Of a DNA stretch of 64,000 nucleotides, positions 21,000 to 28,502 are shown one piece after another. Within the stretch, counting starts at the first letter, position 1. The number at the start of each line of letters is the position of its first letter. The notes below the pieces were generated by a model. It worked only from the letters and a program-made list of their open reading frames with translations, had not been told where the DNA came from and did no database searches. This DNA comes from an uncultured Alphaproteobacteria bacterium. Lineage in GTDB: Bacteria; Pseudomonadota; Alphaproteobacteria; Methylaequorales; Methylaequoraceae. The DNA lies in NCBI GenBank assembly GCA_902522465.1, contig CABYVV010000001.1:154060-218059 (forward strand). Reading direction: 5' to 3'. A program made the position numbers and the translations under genes.

Positions 21000-21914
21000 A
21001 TGAAAAATAAAATAATAGAAGTCAAAAGATTAACTAAAAAATATAAAAATGAATCAAAATATGCACTTAACCATATCAATCTTTCAATTAATCAAGGCTC
21101 AATATTCGGTTTATTAGGTCCCAATGGTGCAGGAAAAAGTACATTTATAAACATCCTAGCAGGTCTTGTTAATAAAGATTCAGGTATAGTAAAAGTTTGT
21201 GGAATAGACTTAGACAACGACCCAAAAACACTTAGAGGAAATTTGGGTATTGTTCCTCAAGAAATCATTATTGATCCATTTTTCACACCTATTGAAATAA
21301 TGGATATTCAAGCTGGTATGTATGCAGTTAAAAAGGAAGAAAATATCAATTCAAGGATTCTTGAAAATTTAGACCTAGGTAACAAGGCTAATGCATATGC
21401 AAGAAGTTTGTCTGGTGGAATGAAAAGGAGACTAATGGTTGCAAAGGCAATGGTTCATAGACCACCAATTCTAATACTTGATGAACCCACCGCCGGAGTT
21501 GATGTAGAACTAAGATCAAAATTATGGGAATCAATAAAAAAACTTAACAATGAGGGTACAACTATAATTTTAACTACACATTACCTAAAAGAAGCAGAAC
21601 TACTTTGTGATGAAATAGCTGTTATAAACCACGGCAAAGTCATCGCAAAAGACACAAAAAACAATTTGTTAAAAATTTTAGATGAAAAAGAGATTAGAAT
21701 AGAATTTGCTGAAAAGGTAAGAAGCCTTCCAAAAAAGATTCAAAAATTTTGTGTAAAAAAAAAAAACAACTCAGTAATTTTGAAATATAAAAAGAGTCAA
21801 ACAAATACAGCTGAATTAATTAAAGAACTTTCAAATACAAATTTAGGGTTAAAAGATATTTCAACTAAAGAATCTGATTTAGAGGACATATTCATAAAAT
21901 TATTAAAAAATTAA
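21000..21914 (+). CDS. ABC-2 type transporter ATP-binding protein (no permease next to it)
   Basis: ATPase subunit of an ABC exporter. The 304 residues contain Walker A GLLGPNGAGKST, the Q-loop GIVPQEI, the signature SLSGGMKRRLMVAKAM, Walker B ILILDEPTAGVDVE and the H-loop LTTHYLKEAE. The first part resembles the CcmA/YadG group, and about 80 extra residues follow the ATPase. I chose ATG 21000; a TTG at 20991 is in frame. The next gene is an alpha/beta hydrolase instead of the expected membrane permease. The partner permease, and so the substrate, must be elsewhere or absent. Confidence 0.88.
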   Translation: MKNKIIEVKRLTKKYKNESKYALNHINLSINQGSIFGLLGPNGAGKSTFINILAGLVNKDSGIVKVCGIDLDNDPKTLRGNLGIVPQEIIIDPFFTPIEIMDIQAGMYAVKKEENINSRILENLDLGNKANAYARSLSGGMKRRLMVAKAMVHRPPILILDEPTAGVDVELRSKLWESIKKLNNEGTTIILTTHYLKEAELLCDEIAVINHGKVIAKDTKNNLLKILDEKEIRIEFAEKVRSLPKKIQKFCVKKKNNSVILKYKKSQTNTAELIKELSNTNLGLKDISTKESDLEDIFIKLLKN

Positions 21915-21922
21915 TATTCATC

Positions 21923-22891
21923 ATGTTCATAATGCACCTTGCATCATGTTCATTTAGTAAATTCAGTGAAAGTAATTTCGACTTAACTGAAAAAGAATTT
22001 AAGCATATGAATTGGAAACCAAAAGTAAGTTCATCTAATCTTATTGTAGCCATACACGGATACAATGACTACTCAAATGCATTTAAAATACCAGCTGATT
22101 TTTTACTAGAACATAATATAGAGACAATTGCATTTGATTTAAGAGGGTTTGGGAAACGAAAGGATAAGGGCAATTGGTTTAGTTTAGATGTACATTTGGA
22201 TGATGTTAAATTTAACATAGAAAAGATCAAAAAAGAAAACCCTAGAAAAAAAATTTATTTATTGGGGGAAAGTATGGGAGGTGCAATTGTTACAAGCTTG
22301 GCGAATAGAAATAAGAACCTTCCAATAGAAGGTGTGATTCTAGTAGCCCCAGCTATTTGGAATTTTACAGAAAAAAATTTTTTTAAAAAAACTGCACTGA
22401 AAATTTTCTCAATGATTTTTCCAAATATGAAAGTAAGCGGAAAAGGTATTGTTGAAGTTCAGGCCAGTGATAATGCTGAGATGCTTGAGAAATTGTCAAA
22501 AGACAAATACTTCATTAAAGAACCAAAACTTAAAAGTCTTAATGGAATTATTGATTTAATGGATGAATCTTATATTGATGCCAAGGAGTTTTTTCAAAAT
22601 CCTTCATATGATACAATCGTTTTAATACCACTCCTAGATGAGATTGTTCCAAGAAAACCGATTATTGAAATTTTAGAAAAACATACAAAAACGAATATTA
22701 AAAATTTTGCACTCGAGACTTTTGTGTATGACAAGAGTTATCATATGATTCTTAGAGATGTAAATGGTAACACCGTTACGAGTGATATAAAAGATTGGAT
22801 TATAAAAAAAAATAGTTTAAGGCAAAAATTACCATACAAAGAAATAGTTAAAAAATTAAAAAATACTAAATTTTATCACAAACTAGATTAA
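21923..22891 (+). CDS. Alpha/beta hydrolase, lysophospholipase/monoacylglycerol lipase type, probable lipoprotein
   Basis: Serine hydrolase. It has the nucleophile elbow LLGESMGGAIV, the probable acid in IPLLDEIVPRKP and the histidine in KSYHMILRD, with IAFDLRGFGKR and VAIHGYND near the start, as in PldB/YtpA-like lysophospholipases. The N terminus contains a lipobox-like HLASCS, but from ATG 21923 only eight residues precede the cysteine. Reading in frame from ATT 21902 would give a proper lipoprotein signal (KKLIFIMFIMHLASC). The true start is therefore uncertain. It follows the ABC ATPase by 8 bases. Substrate is not known; acyl glycerides or lysophospholipids are guesses. Confidence 0.85.
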   Translation: MFIMHLASCSFSKFSESNFDLTEKEFKHMNWKPKVSSSNLIVAIHGYNDYSNAFKIPADFLLEHNIETIAFDLRGFGKRKDKGNWFSLDVHLDDVKFNIEKIKKENPRKKIYLLGESMGGAIVTSLANRNKNLPIEGVILVAPAIWNFTEKNFFKKTALKIFSMIFPNMKVSGKGIVEVQASDNAEMLEKLSKDKYFIKEPKLKSLNGIIDLMDESYIDAKEFFQNPSYDTIVLIPLLDEIVPRKPIIEILEKHTKTNIKNFALETFVYDKSYHMILRDVNGNTVTSDIKDWIIKKNSLRQKLPYKEIVKKLKNTKFYHKLD

Positions 22892-23079
22892 TGAAAAAAA
22901 AAATAATGTTAATTGTAGGGTCAACTTCTTGGTGGAAAAATCTTAAATATAGGAAGGAAGCTGCTACAAAATTAAAAAATTTAAGGAAAGGGTGGAAATT
23001 AAAAAAAAAAGAGTTTTATAAACCATCAAAAGATACAATTGACACAAAAATTTATAAAAAATATTATTTATACAAATGA
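22891..23079 (+). CDS. Small basic protein of unknown function
   Basis: I do not recognise this 62-residue protein. It is strongly basic, has a tryptophan pair (STSWWKN), a basic middle (RKGWKLKKKEFYKPS) and ends in a tyrosine-rich tail. No signal peptide or membrane helix is clear. Its ATG overlaps the last base of the hydrolase stop (TAATG) and its stop overlaps the next gene by 4 bases, so it sits in a translationally coupled chain, which supports it being a real gene. No ribosome binding site is evident. Confidence 0.5.
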   Translation: MKKKIMLIVGSTSWWKNLKYRKEAATKLKNLRKGWKLKKKEFYKPSKDTIDTKIYKKYYLYK

Positions 23080-23327
23080 TTTATAAGTTAACTTTTACTC
23101 TAATTTTTATTTTTTTCTGTTTTAAAGCAAAACCTAACGAAATTATTAAAGATATCAATGGAAACTACTATCTTATTAAAAAGGATGGGTCCTTTGAAAA
23201 ACTTCCTAAACCTAAACCAGGAAACAAATATGTAATAAAGAAAAAAAAAATAAAAAAAGAAAGAAAGAAAATTTTTAAAAGAGTTGAAAAAAAATCTAGA
23301 GTCAGAACCAATCAAGGCTTTAGATAA
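23076..23327 (+). CDS. Small exported lysine-rich protein of unknown function
   Basis: I do not recognise this 83-residue protein. It begins with a signal-peptide-like stretch (MIYKLTFTLIFIFFCFKAKP), then a short segment DINGNYYLIKKDGSFEKLP, and ends in a long lysine/arginine-rich tail. This points to a periplasmic or membrane-associated protein, perhaps binding a negatively charged partner such as lipopolysaccharide or nucleic acid; that is a guess. It overlaps the previous gene by 4 bases (ATGA) and directly abuts the next. Confidence 0.5.
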   Translation: MIYKLTFTLIFIFFCFKAKPNEIIKDINGNYYLIKKDGSFEKLPKPKPGNKYVIKKKKIKKERKKIFKRVEKKSRVRTNQGFR

Positions 23328-23546
23328 GTGAATCCTCAAAATAAAAAAATTGTTTGGAGTCTAATTCAAAAAAAAGGAGATTTTCTTAAAGGTAAATTGA
23401 AACCTCACCCTCATCATCCAATTGGAAGAAATCCCTACGCGCATATATGTTCCCTTATCAATGATAAATTTAACTGTTCATATAAGGATGTACCTGATGA
23501 TTCAGTTGATAAACTAAAGAGATTTATATTGGAAATACAAGAATGA
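23328..23546 (+). CDS. Conserved-looking small protein of unknown function
   Basis: A 72-residue protein starting at a GTG immediately after the preceding stop. The sequence has a distinctive centre, KLKPHPHHPIGRNPYAHI, followed by a DKFNCSYKDVPDDSVDKL helix-like part. It looks soluble and ordered, more like a conserved domain than random coding, but I cannot name the family. It lies in the coupled small-gene chain between the hydrolase and the POT transporter and overlaps a possible 33-codon gene by 4 bases. Confidence 0.6.
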   Translation: MNPQNKKIVWSLIQKKGDFLKGKLKPHPHHPIGRNPYAHICSLINDKFNCSYKDVPDDSVDKLKRFILEIQE

Positions 23547-23644
23547 AAATGAACTGGGAAGACCTCTTTACTTTAAGGGAGGAAATATTATACTTTAAGG
23601 ATCTTCCCAAAATTCAAAATTCTGACACAAATCAGAATATATAA
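23543..23644 (+). CDS. Possible 33-residue small protein
   Basis: An ATG at 23543 overlaps the preceding stop as ATGA and opens a 33-codon frame (MKMNWEDLFTLREEILYF at the start) that ends at TAA 23642-23644, 17 bases before the POT transporter gene. The overlap matches the coupling style used throughout this window. The protein is acidic and helix-like at the start and unlike anything I recognise. Short length keeps confidence low; it could be chance. Confidence 0.3.
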   Translation: MKMNWEDLFTLREEILYFKDLPKIQNSDTNQNI

Positions 23645-23661
23645 TATTTTAAGCAATTAAC

Positions 23662-24981
23662 ATGCCAAAGACTAAATTTGCAAAAAATACACATCTTTTA
23701 ACATCACATCCAGAGGGTCTAGTTGTTCTGTTTTTTACTGAGTTATGGGAAAGATTTAGCTATTATGGGATGAGAGCTATATTGGTTTTATATTTGGTAT
23801 CTCAAACAGACTCATCAAACCCTGGATTAGGTTGGAGCAATGCAGAGGCAATAAAACTCTATGGGTGGTATACTGCGTTAGTTTACATCTCATGCATTCC
23901 AGGAGGCATTATTGCTGATAGATTTCTGTCAAATCAAAATGCAGTTTTTTTAGGAGGTTTTTTACTTTGTTTTGGGCATTTATCACTAGCTTTTCAGAAT
24001 ATGGTGTTTTTTTACTTTGGTTTAATCTTAATAATTTTAGGTGTTGGTCTTCTTAAACCAAGTATTTCATCCCTCGTAGGTTCACTTTACGAAGAAAATG
24101 ATATGAAAAGAGACCAAGGGTTTACGATCTTTTACATTGGAATAAATATTGGTGCCTTTTTAGCCAGTATATTAGTCGGGTATGTTGGAGAAGTTTATGG
24201 ATGGCATTACGGTTTTTCAATGGCTGGTATTGGAATGGTTATTGGGCAAACTTTCTTTTTTCTTGGAAGGAAGAGGATTAGAGAGTTTAAAATAAAAAAA
24301 AAATCTACTTCTAAATATAAACTTACCTTTCAAGAAATTGATAGAATTAAACTAATCATAATTTCTAGTTTCATATTAATTATTTTTTGGGCATCATTTG
24401 AACAAGCAGGTGGGCTTATGAATATTTTTGCTTATCAGAAAACTGACAGATTTTTAGAATTAATTAATTTTGAAGTCCCTGCAAGTTGGTTTCAATCTAT
24501 AAATCCATTTATGATAATTACTCTAGGTTTTTATGTTTCATTATTTTGGTATTATTTAGAATTAAAAAAAATTGTAAATTCTTCGATCATCAAAATTGCA
24601 ATCGGAATAATTATAATGGGTTTAGGTTTTATTTTTATGTTTTTTGCATCGTTAGAATATGAAATTTACGGTAAATCTTCAATGTTTTGGTTAGTTCTTG
24701 CATATTTATTTCATACAATTGGCGAATTATGTGCATCACCTGTAATCCTATCCTACATAACTAAATTATCTCCAAAAAAATTGGTTTCTTCCATAATGGG
24801 GATTTACTTTGCTGCTATTGGAATTGGTAATAAATTAGCTGGAATGATTGGTGAGTATTCAGAAAAATTTGATGAAAAAACTATTTTCATTGGTATTACT
24901 ATTGTTTGTGTCTCTGTCGGGTTCATAGTATTATTTTTTAATAAAAAACTTTTAAAACTTTCACATGGTATAGATAAATAG
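23662..24981 (+). CDS. POT/PTR2-family proton-coupled peptide transporter
   Basis: Inner-membrane MFS symporter taking up di- and tripeptides with protons. The 439 residues start with the POT signature FFTELWERFSYYGMRAILVL (ExxERF type), then PGGIIADRFL, a second signature region QGFTIFYIGINIGAFLASIL, and about twelve hydrophobic segments overall. A WASFEQAGG segment around the middle and GELCASPV near the end also fit DtpT-like transporters. It is the last gene of the plus-strand run before the tRNA. Peptides are the family substrate; specificity is not visible. Confidence 0.93.
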   Translation: MPKTKFAKNTHLLTSHPEGLVVLFFTELWERFSYYGMRAILVLYLVSQTDSSNPGLGWSNAEAIKLYGWYTALVYISCIPGGIIADRFLSNQNAVFLGGFLLCFGHLSLAFQNMVFFYFGLILIILGVGLLKPSISSLVGSLYEENDMKRDQGFTIFYIGINIGAFLASILVGYVGEVYGWHYGFSMAGIGMVIGQTFFFLGRKRIREFKIKKKSTSKYKLTFQEIDRIKLIIISSFILIIFWASFEQAGGLMNIFAYQKTDRFLELINFEVPASWFQSINPFMIITLGFYVSLFWYYLELKKIVNSSIIKIAIGIIIMGLGFIFMFFASLEYEIYGKSSMFWLVLAYLFHTIGELCASPVILSYITKLSPKKLVSSIMGIYFAAIGIGNKLAGMIGEYSEKFDEKTIFIGITIVCVSVGFIVLFFNKKLLKLSHGIDK

Positions 24982-24986
24982 CATTT

Positions 24987-25063
24987 GCGCCCGTAGCTCA
25001 ACTGGATAGAGCATTTGATTTCGGCTCAAAAGGTTAAGGGTTCGAATCCTTTCGGGCGCGCCA
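24987..25063 (+). tRNA. tRNA-Arg (anticodon TCG, reads CGA)
   Basis: A 77-base cloverleaf. The acceptor stem pairs GCGCCCG with CGGGCGC, discriminator G, and CCA is encoded at 25061-25063. The D arm is GCTCAACTGGATAGAGC. The anticodon stem pairs TTTGA with TCAAA around the loop TTTCGGC, giving anticodon TCG. The T arm has AAGGG-TTCGAAT-CCTTT. All canonical positions are present. It starts five bases after the POT transporter stop. It is the only tRNA I can find in the window. Confidence 0.97.
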
Positions 25064-25107
25064 AAAAGAACTTTACTAAAAATTATTTTTAATTAAATTT
25101 TTGGATT

Positions 25108-25335
25108 ATGAAGACGATTATCAAAAGTAATGATATTGTTTATATTAGTTGGGTTAAAAATATTCTGAATACTCACAACATCAAATATTATGTTTTAGAT
25201 GAAGAAATGTCTATCACTGAAGGTAATATTACAGCAATCCCAGTACGTATTCTTGTAGACGAAAATGATTTTATTGTATCTAAAAAACTCATAACGGATG
25301 CCGAGAAAAAAATTAACTCACTGGATACTAATTGA
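25108..25335 (+). CDS. DUF2007 family small protein
   Basis: The 75-residue protein has the DUF2007 pattern: an N-terminal strand with KTIIKSNDIVYISWVKNIL, a middle YVLDEEMSITEG and an IPVRILVDENDF strand followed by a helix, resembling a PII/GlnB-like half fold described as a putative signal transducer. Function is unknown. It is a lone plus-strand gene 44 bases after the tRNA. Its last 18 bases overlap the end of the convergent YgjP-like gene. Confidence 0.82.
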   Translation: MKTIIKSNDIVYISWVKNILNTHNIKYYVLDEEMSITEGNITAIPVRILVDENDFIVSKKLITDAEKKINSLDTN

Positions 25336-26052
25336 AACTTGACCATTTTTCGATAACCATTCTTTACTTTTAGTGTAATTTGGACATTTTTTCTCAACTA
25401 GTCCCCAAAAATATTTTGAATGATTAGGAAATATAATGTGTGCAAGTTCGTGAATAATCACATAATCAATTACCTGTTTTGGCAGCATTATAAGTTTCCA
25501 GTTAAGAAAGATTTCACCTTTACTACTACAGCATCCCCATCTTGAACGATACGATTTTATAAATACCGATTTGTATTTTATATCTATCTTTTTAGACAAA
25601 AATATAATTCTTTTACTCAAATAACTTTTTGCTTCCGATTTTAGCCAATTAATTATCAAATTTTTTCTCTCGTCAGATTTTTGGAGATCATAAAATATTT
25701 CGAGTGTATTTTTTGTTTTTATGATTCTTTTCTCATTACTAATTTTGTCGACTAATGTTATTTTTTTACCATGGTAACTAATATATTTTTTTCCAAATTT
25801 ATTTACCTTTTCAGCATTCATTAATGATTCTTTGATTTTAATTTCTATCCAAGATTCCTTTTTTTTTAGAAATTTTCTCAAAAATTTATCAGTTGTGAAG
25901 TACGGACATTTTATTTCACATTTACCATTTCTTACCACCACAGATAATGTTTTTATTCTCTTTGTTGTCCTTATTACTTTAATTTCTTCTAAGAATTGAA
26001 TTTTCTCAAAGTTTAAAAGTCTAGTCCTACGAAAATTTTCTAAATTTATCAT
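25318..26052 (-). CDS. YgjP-like metallopeptidase (DUF45)
   Basis: SprT/YgjP-type zinc metalloprotein of 244 residues. The C-terminal half has the zinc motif VIIHELAHIIFPNHSKYFW, preceded by SYRSRWGCCSSKGEIFLNW, a family signature. The N-terminal half contains TLSVVVRNGKCEIKCPYF and a hydrophobic strand pattern. Function of the family is poorly known. It ends by overlapping the convergent DUF2007 gene by 18 bases. Its start overlaps the phosphatase gene upstream by 4 bases. Confidence 0.88.
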   Translation of the reverse strand: MINLENFRRTRLLNFEKIQFLEEIKVIRTTKRIKTLSVVVRNGKCEIKCPYFTTDKFLRKFLKKKESWIEIKIKESLMNAEKVNKFGKKYISYHGKKITLVDKISNEKRIIKTKNTLEIFYDLQKSDERKNLIINWLKSEAKSYLSKRIIFLSKKIDIKYKSVFIKSYRSRWGCCSSKGEIFLNWKLIMLPKQVIDYVIIHELAHIIFPNHSKYFWGLVEKKCPNYTKSKEWLSKNGQVSISIQ

Positions 26053-26627
26053 TTGCCAATTATTTTTTTTTTTATGACGCCATTGTCAACTTCAATAAGG
26101 GATAATGACCCATGTTTAATTTTTTCCCAATAATTCTTAACAAGCTTATCAAATGGCTCATTAGTTAAAAGTGAAATCATTCCATTAATTGAACCTGCGT
26201 GGCACACTATTAAAACGTCATTATTAAGTTCTATAATATTTTCAAGAAAATTATTTAATCTTTTTAAGAACTGAGAGTTACTTTCTCCATTAGGTATTTT
26301 AAATGCTAGCAGATTATTTTCCCACTCCTCCAACATATTTTTAGGAATATCTCCCATTTTTTTCATTTCCCAATCTCCTAAATTCATTTCTTTTATTCTA
26401 TCATCAATTGTAAAATCGGAAGTTATCTGTTTTGTAAGTTTAATACATCTTTTTAGGGGACTAGAAAAAACATTGATTTTTTTGAAGTCGATTTTTTCAA
26501 GAAATATTTTTTTTTTTATTTGTTTTACTTCTTTTAAAAAAGTATTAGAAACATCAAGGTCTGTCTGCCCATAAAAAACATCATTAGCGACATCTAGGGA
26601 TGTATGTCTTAACAAATATATTTTCAT
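26049..26627 (-). CDS. Histidine phosphatase, CobC (alpha-ribazole phosphatase)-like
   Basis: Phosphoglycerate-mutase-fold phosphatase of 192 residues. The catalytic histidine is in IYLLRHTSLDVANDVFYGQT, where RHT replaces the usual RHG, a variant I associate with CobC-like proteins. SSPLKRCIKLTKQI and the second histidine in IVCHAGSINGM complete the site, and EMNLGDWEMK carries the acid region. Alpha-ribazole phosphate is the suggested substrate by resemblance only; no other cobalamin lower-ligand gene is nearby, so another phosphoester is quite possible. It overlaps the acylphosphatase gene by one base. Confidence 0.82.
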   Translation of the reverse strand: MKIYLLRHTSLDVANDVFYGQTDLDVSNTFLKEVKQIKKKIFLEKIDFKKINVFSSPLKRCIKLTKQITSDFTIDDRIKEMNLGDWEMKKMGDIPKNMLEEWENNLLAFKIPNGESNSQFLKRLNNFLENIIELNNDVLIVCHAGSINGMISLLTNEPFDKLVKNYWEKIKHGSLSLIEVDNGVIKKKIIGK

Positions 26628-26896
26628 CAGTATAAAATTTTAAAAAAATCGTATTTCTTTAATTCAATATTTTTTTCATCAATTTTTTCGACTAAAGATA
26701 ATAAGGGGCCTTTGAGACAAGATTGTAAGAAAAGGTCAACATTCTTTGACTCTCCACAAACCTCGCATTCAACCGTACTATCTTCACAATTTTTGACCCA
26801 GCCAGTTAAAGAAAACTCCTCAGCCTTTTTCTTTGTCCACGATCTGAACCCAACACCCTGAACCCTTCCATATATTTTTACAAACTTACTTTTCAT
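26627..26896 (-). CDS. Acylphosphatase
   Basis: Hydrolyses acyl phosphates such as carbamoyl or acetyl phosphate. The 89 residues contain the signature KIYGRVQGVGFRSWTKKKAE, whose arginine binds phosphate, and GWVKNCEDSTVE, whose asparagine positions the water. Size and fold pattern are normal. It lies in a minus-strand chain FxsA-acylphosphatase-phosphatase-YgjP, overlapping FxsA by 11 bases. Confidence 0.93.
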   Translation of the reverse strand: MKSKFVKIYGRVQGVGFRSWTKKKAEEFSLTGWVKNCEDSTVECEVCGESKNVDLFLQSCLKGPLLSLVEKIDEKNIELKKYDFFKILY

Positions 26897-27287
26897 CTAA
26901 ATCCTTATAATCCACTTCAATAATTTCTTTATTCTCTTTTTTTTGCGAATTTTTATGTACATAATTTTTTGCATTCTTGGGTATGAAATCCCAAACCAAA
27001 TGTCTTACTGACTTAACCAAAATAAAAATTCCTATTACATCAGTGATAAAACCAGGGATCAACAGAAGAATTCCTGCTATTTTTTTAAACACCCATTCCT
27101 CAGGATTTAAGGAAAGATCTTTGATGCCTTGTAAGTTTACTCCTGATCTAATTAAATATAAGCCACATAGTCCTGAAACCAAAATAAAAATAATCACTGG
27201 CAAAAAACCAAAAAAATCACCACCTAATATAAATAAGAATAATTCAATAAACGGTAGAAACAATATAAATTTTAAACCCATAATCAT
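26886..27287 (-). CDS. FxsA family membrane protein
   Basis: Small inner-membrane protein of 133 residues. It has the FxsA layout: PFIELFLFILGGDFFGFLPVI in the first segments, VSGLCGLYLIRSGVNLQG, AGILLLIPGFITDVIGIF, then a polar basic tail ending KEIIEVDYKDLDEK. In E. coli FxsA modulates F-exclusion of phage T7; its normal role is unknown. It is the first gene of a minus-strand chain; the gap to the divergent DUF4149 gene is about 40 bases. Confidence 0.9.
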   Translation of the reverse strand: MIMGLKFILFLPFIELFLFILGGDFFGFLPVIIFILVSGLCGLYLIRSGVNLQGIKDLSLNPEEWVFKKIAGILLLIPGFITDVIGIFILVKSVRHLVWDFIPKNAKNYVHKNSQKKENKEIIEVDYKDLDEK

Positions 27288-27327
27288 GTATTAACATTTT
27301 TAGATTTAATTTAAAACTCATTTGCTA

Positions 27328-27750
27328 ATGGAAAATTACTTAATCTTCTCAACTTCAATTATAAAATTTTTATTACCATTTCTTATTGGTAGTTTAGTCT
27401 TTTTTTCAACGATAATCGCACCAAATACTTTTATCAATCTTGACACAAAGAATGCGAGAAAGTTTATTAGATCTACCTTCCCTAAACTTTATCTATGGTC
27501 ATTGATCATTAGTTTAATATTAACTATTCTTATGTTATTTATTAATGTTTTATTTGGAATAGTTTTATTTTTAGTTTCTTTTGGATTTTTCTTTTCTAGG
27601 CAATATTTAACACATTGGATTAATGAAGCAAGTGATCTATCGACTAAATCTGAGAATCAAAAAAAGAAATTTAGCAGACTACATACCCTTAGCGTGGGTA
27701 TTTTCATAAGTCAAATATTATGTCTTACTGTTATTTCTTTTATTTTTTAG
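27328..27750 (+). CDS. DUF4149 (TMEM205-like) membrane protein
   Basis: A 140-residue protein with four hydrophobic segments: LPFLIGSLVFFSTIIAP, LYLWSLIISLILTILMLF, GIVLFLVSFGFFF and LSVGIFISQILCL. RKFIRSTFPKLY and KKFSRLHTLSVG match the DUF4149/TMEM205-like pattern seen in proteobacteria. Function is unknown. I chose ATG 27328 (an in-frame TTG lies at 27322). Its stop overlaps that of the convergent CbbY-like gene by 4 bases (TTAG). Confidence 0.78.
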   Translation: MENYLIFSTSIIKFLLPFLIGSLVFFSTIIAPNTFINLDTKNARKFIRSTFPKLYLWSLIISLILTILMLFINVLFGIVLFLVSFGFFFSRQYLTHWINEASDLSTKSENQKKKFSRLHTLSVGIFISQILCLTVISFIF

Positions 27751-28502
27751 TTTGCAATTATCTTTTCTAAAAGGTCAATATTTACAACCTTATTTCCAAA
27801 CGTCTTTCCTTTTATTCTTTTAAAAGGAGCCTGGATTTCCCCCAAATCAGAAACAACAACATCAGCATCAGTAAAATTTTCATCTCTAGTAAACATTGAA
27901 GGAGTTACTATAACATTTAAGTTTGCATTTTTCGCAGACTGTAAACCCCTTAAGGAATCTTCTATTGCAATACAGGCTTGAGGAGGCAATCTAAGTTTCT
28001 CTAGACTCCATTCATATATCTCTGGGGATGGTCTTTTATGTTTAGTCAGGTTTCCATGTGCTATTAAGTCAAAAATTGAGTTTGGGTCCATGTCAAGTCC
28101 TTTTGTGAACAATGTAAATAAACTTTCTTCAGAATTGGAAGACACAATAACGATTCTTTTTCTTTTTAATTTCAGTTCATTTATTAATCTTAAAACCCCT
28201 GGCCTCATTTTAATTTCTGAATCAGAAATATGATCTTCAAAAATTTCACATTTAACTTTATGAATTGAGTTTATATATTTTGTCAAATTTTTGTATTCCA
28301 TCATTTCAGGCCAAGCTCTTTTTATGTAATGTATGATTCTTTCTTTTCCATCACCAATGTTGATTAATTCTTTATAAATAGCTTCATCCCAAAACCAATC
28401 TAAATTAAATTCTTTAAAAGATTCATTAAATGATTTTCTATGAAGGTTTTCTGTCTCCGCTATAGTTCCGTCAACATCAAAAAAAACAGCGCTAAGTTCC
28501 AT
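27747..28502 (-). CDS. CbbY-like HAD phosphatase
   Basis: HAD subfamily IA sugar-phosphate phosphatase of 251 residues. Motif I is FFDVDGTIAETENLHRKSF, motif II IVIVSSNSEES, and motif III/IV TKHKRPSPEIYE and CIAIEDSLRGL. The stretch LDWFWDEAIYKELINIGDGK strongly resembles CbbY, which removes the 1-phosphate of xylulose-1,5-bisphosphate. No Rubisco gene is visible. It overlaps hldE by 11 bases, so it may instead act on a heptose or other sugar bisphosphate in that pathway. This substrate is my inference. Confidence 0.85.
   Translation of the reverse strand: MELSAVFFDVDGTIAETENLHRKSFNESFKEFNLDWFWDEAIYKELINIGDGKERIIHYIKRAWPEMMEYKNLTKYINSIHKVKCEIFEDHISDSEIKMRPGVLRLINELKLKRKRIVIVSSNSEESLFTLFTKGLDMDPNSIFDLIAHGNLTKHKRPSPEIYEWSLEKLRLPPQACIAIEDSLRGLQSAKNANLNVIVTPSMFTRDENFTDADVVVSDLGEIQAPFKRIKGKTFGNKVVNIDLLEKIIAN

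Noticed and set aside
23662..25063. tRNA-adjacent integration site for a mobile element
   Set aside because: The tRNA-Arg is followed only by a DUF2007 gene; no integrase, direct repeat or compositional break was visible.
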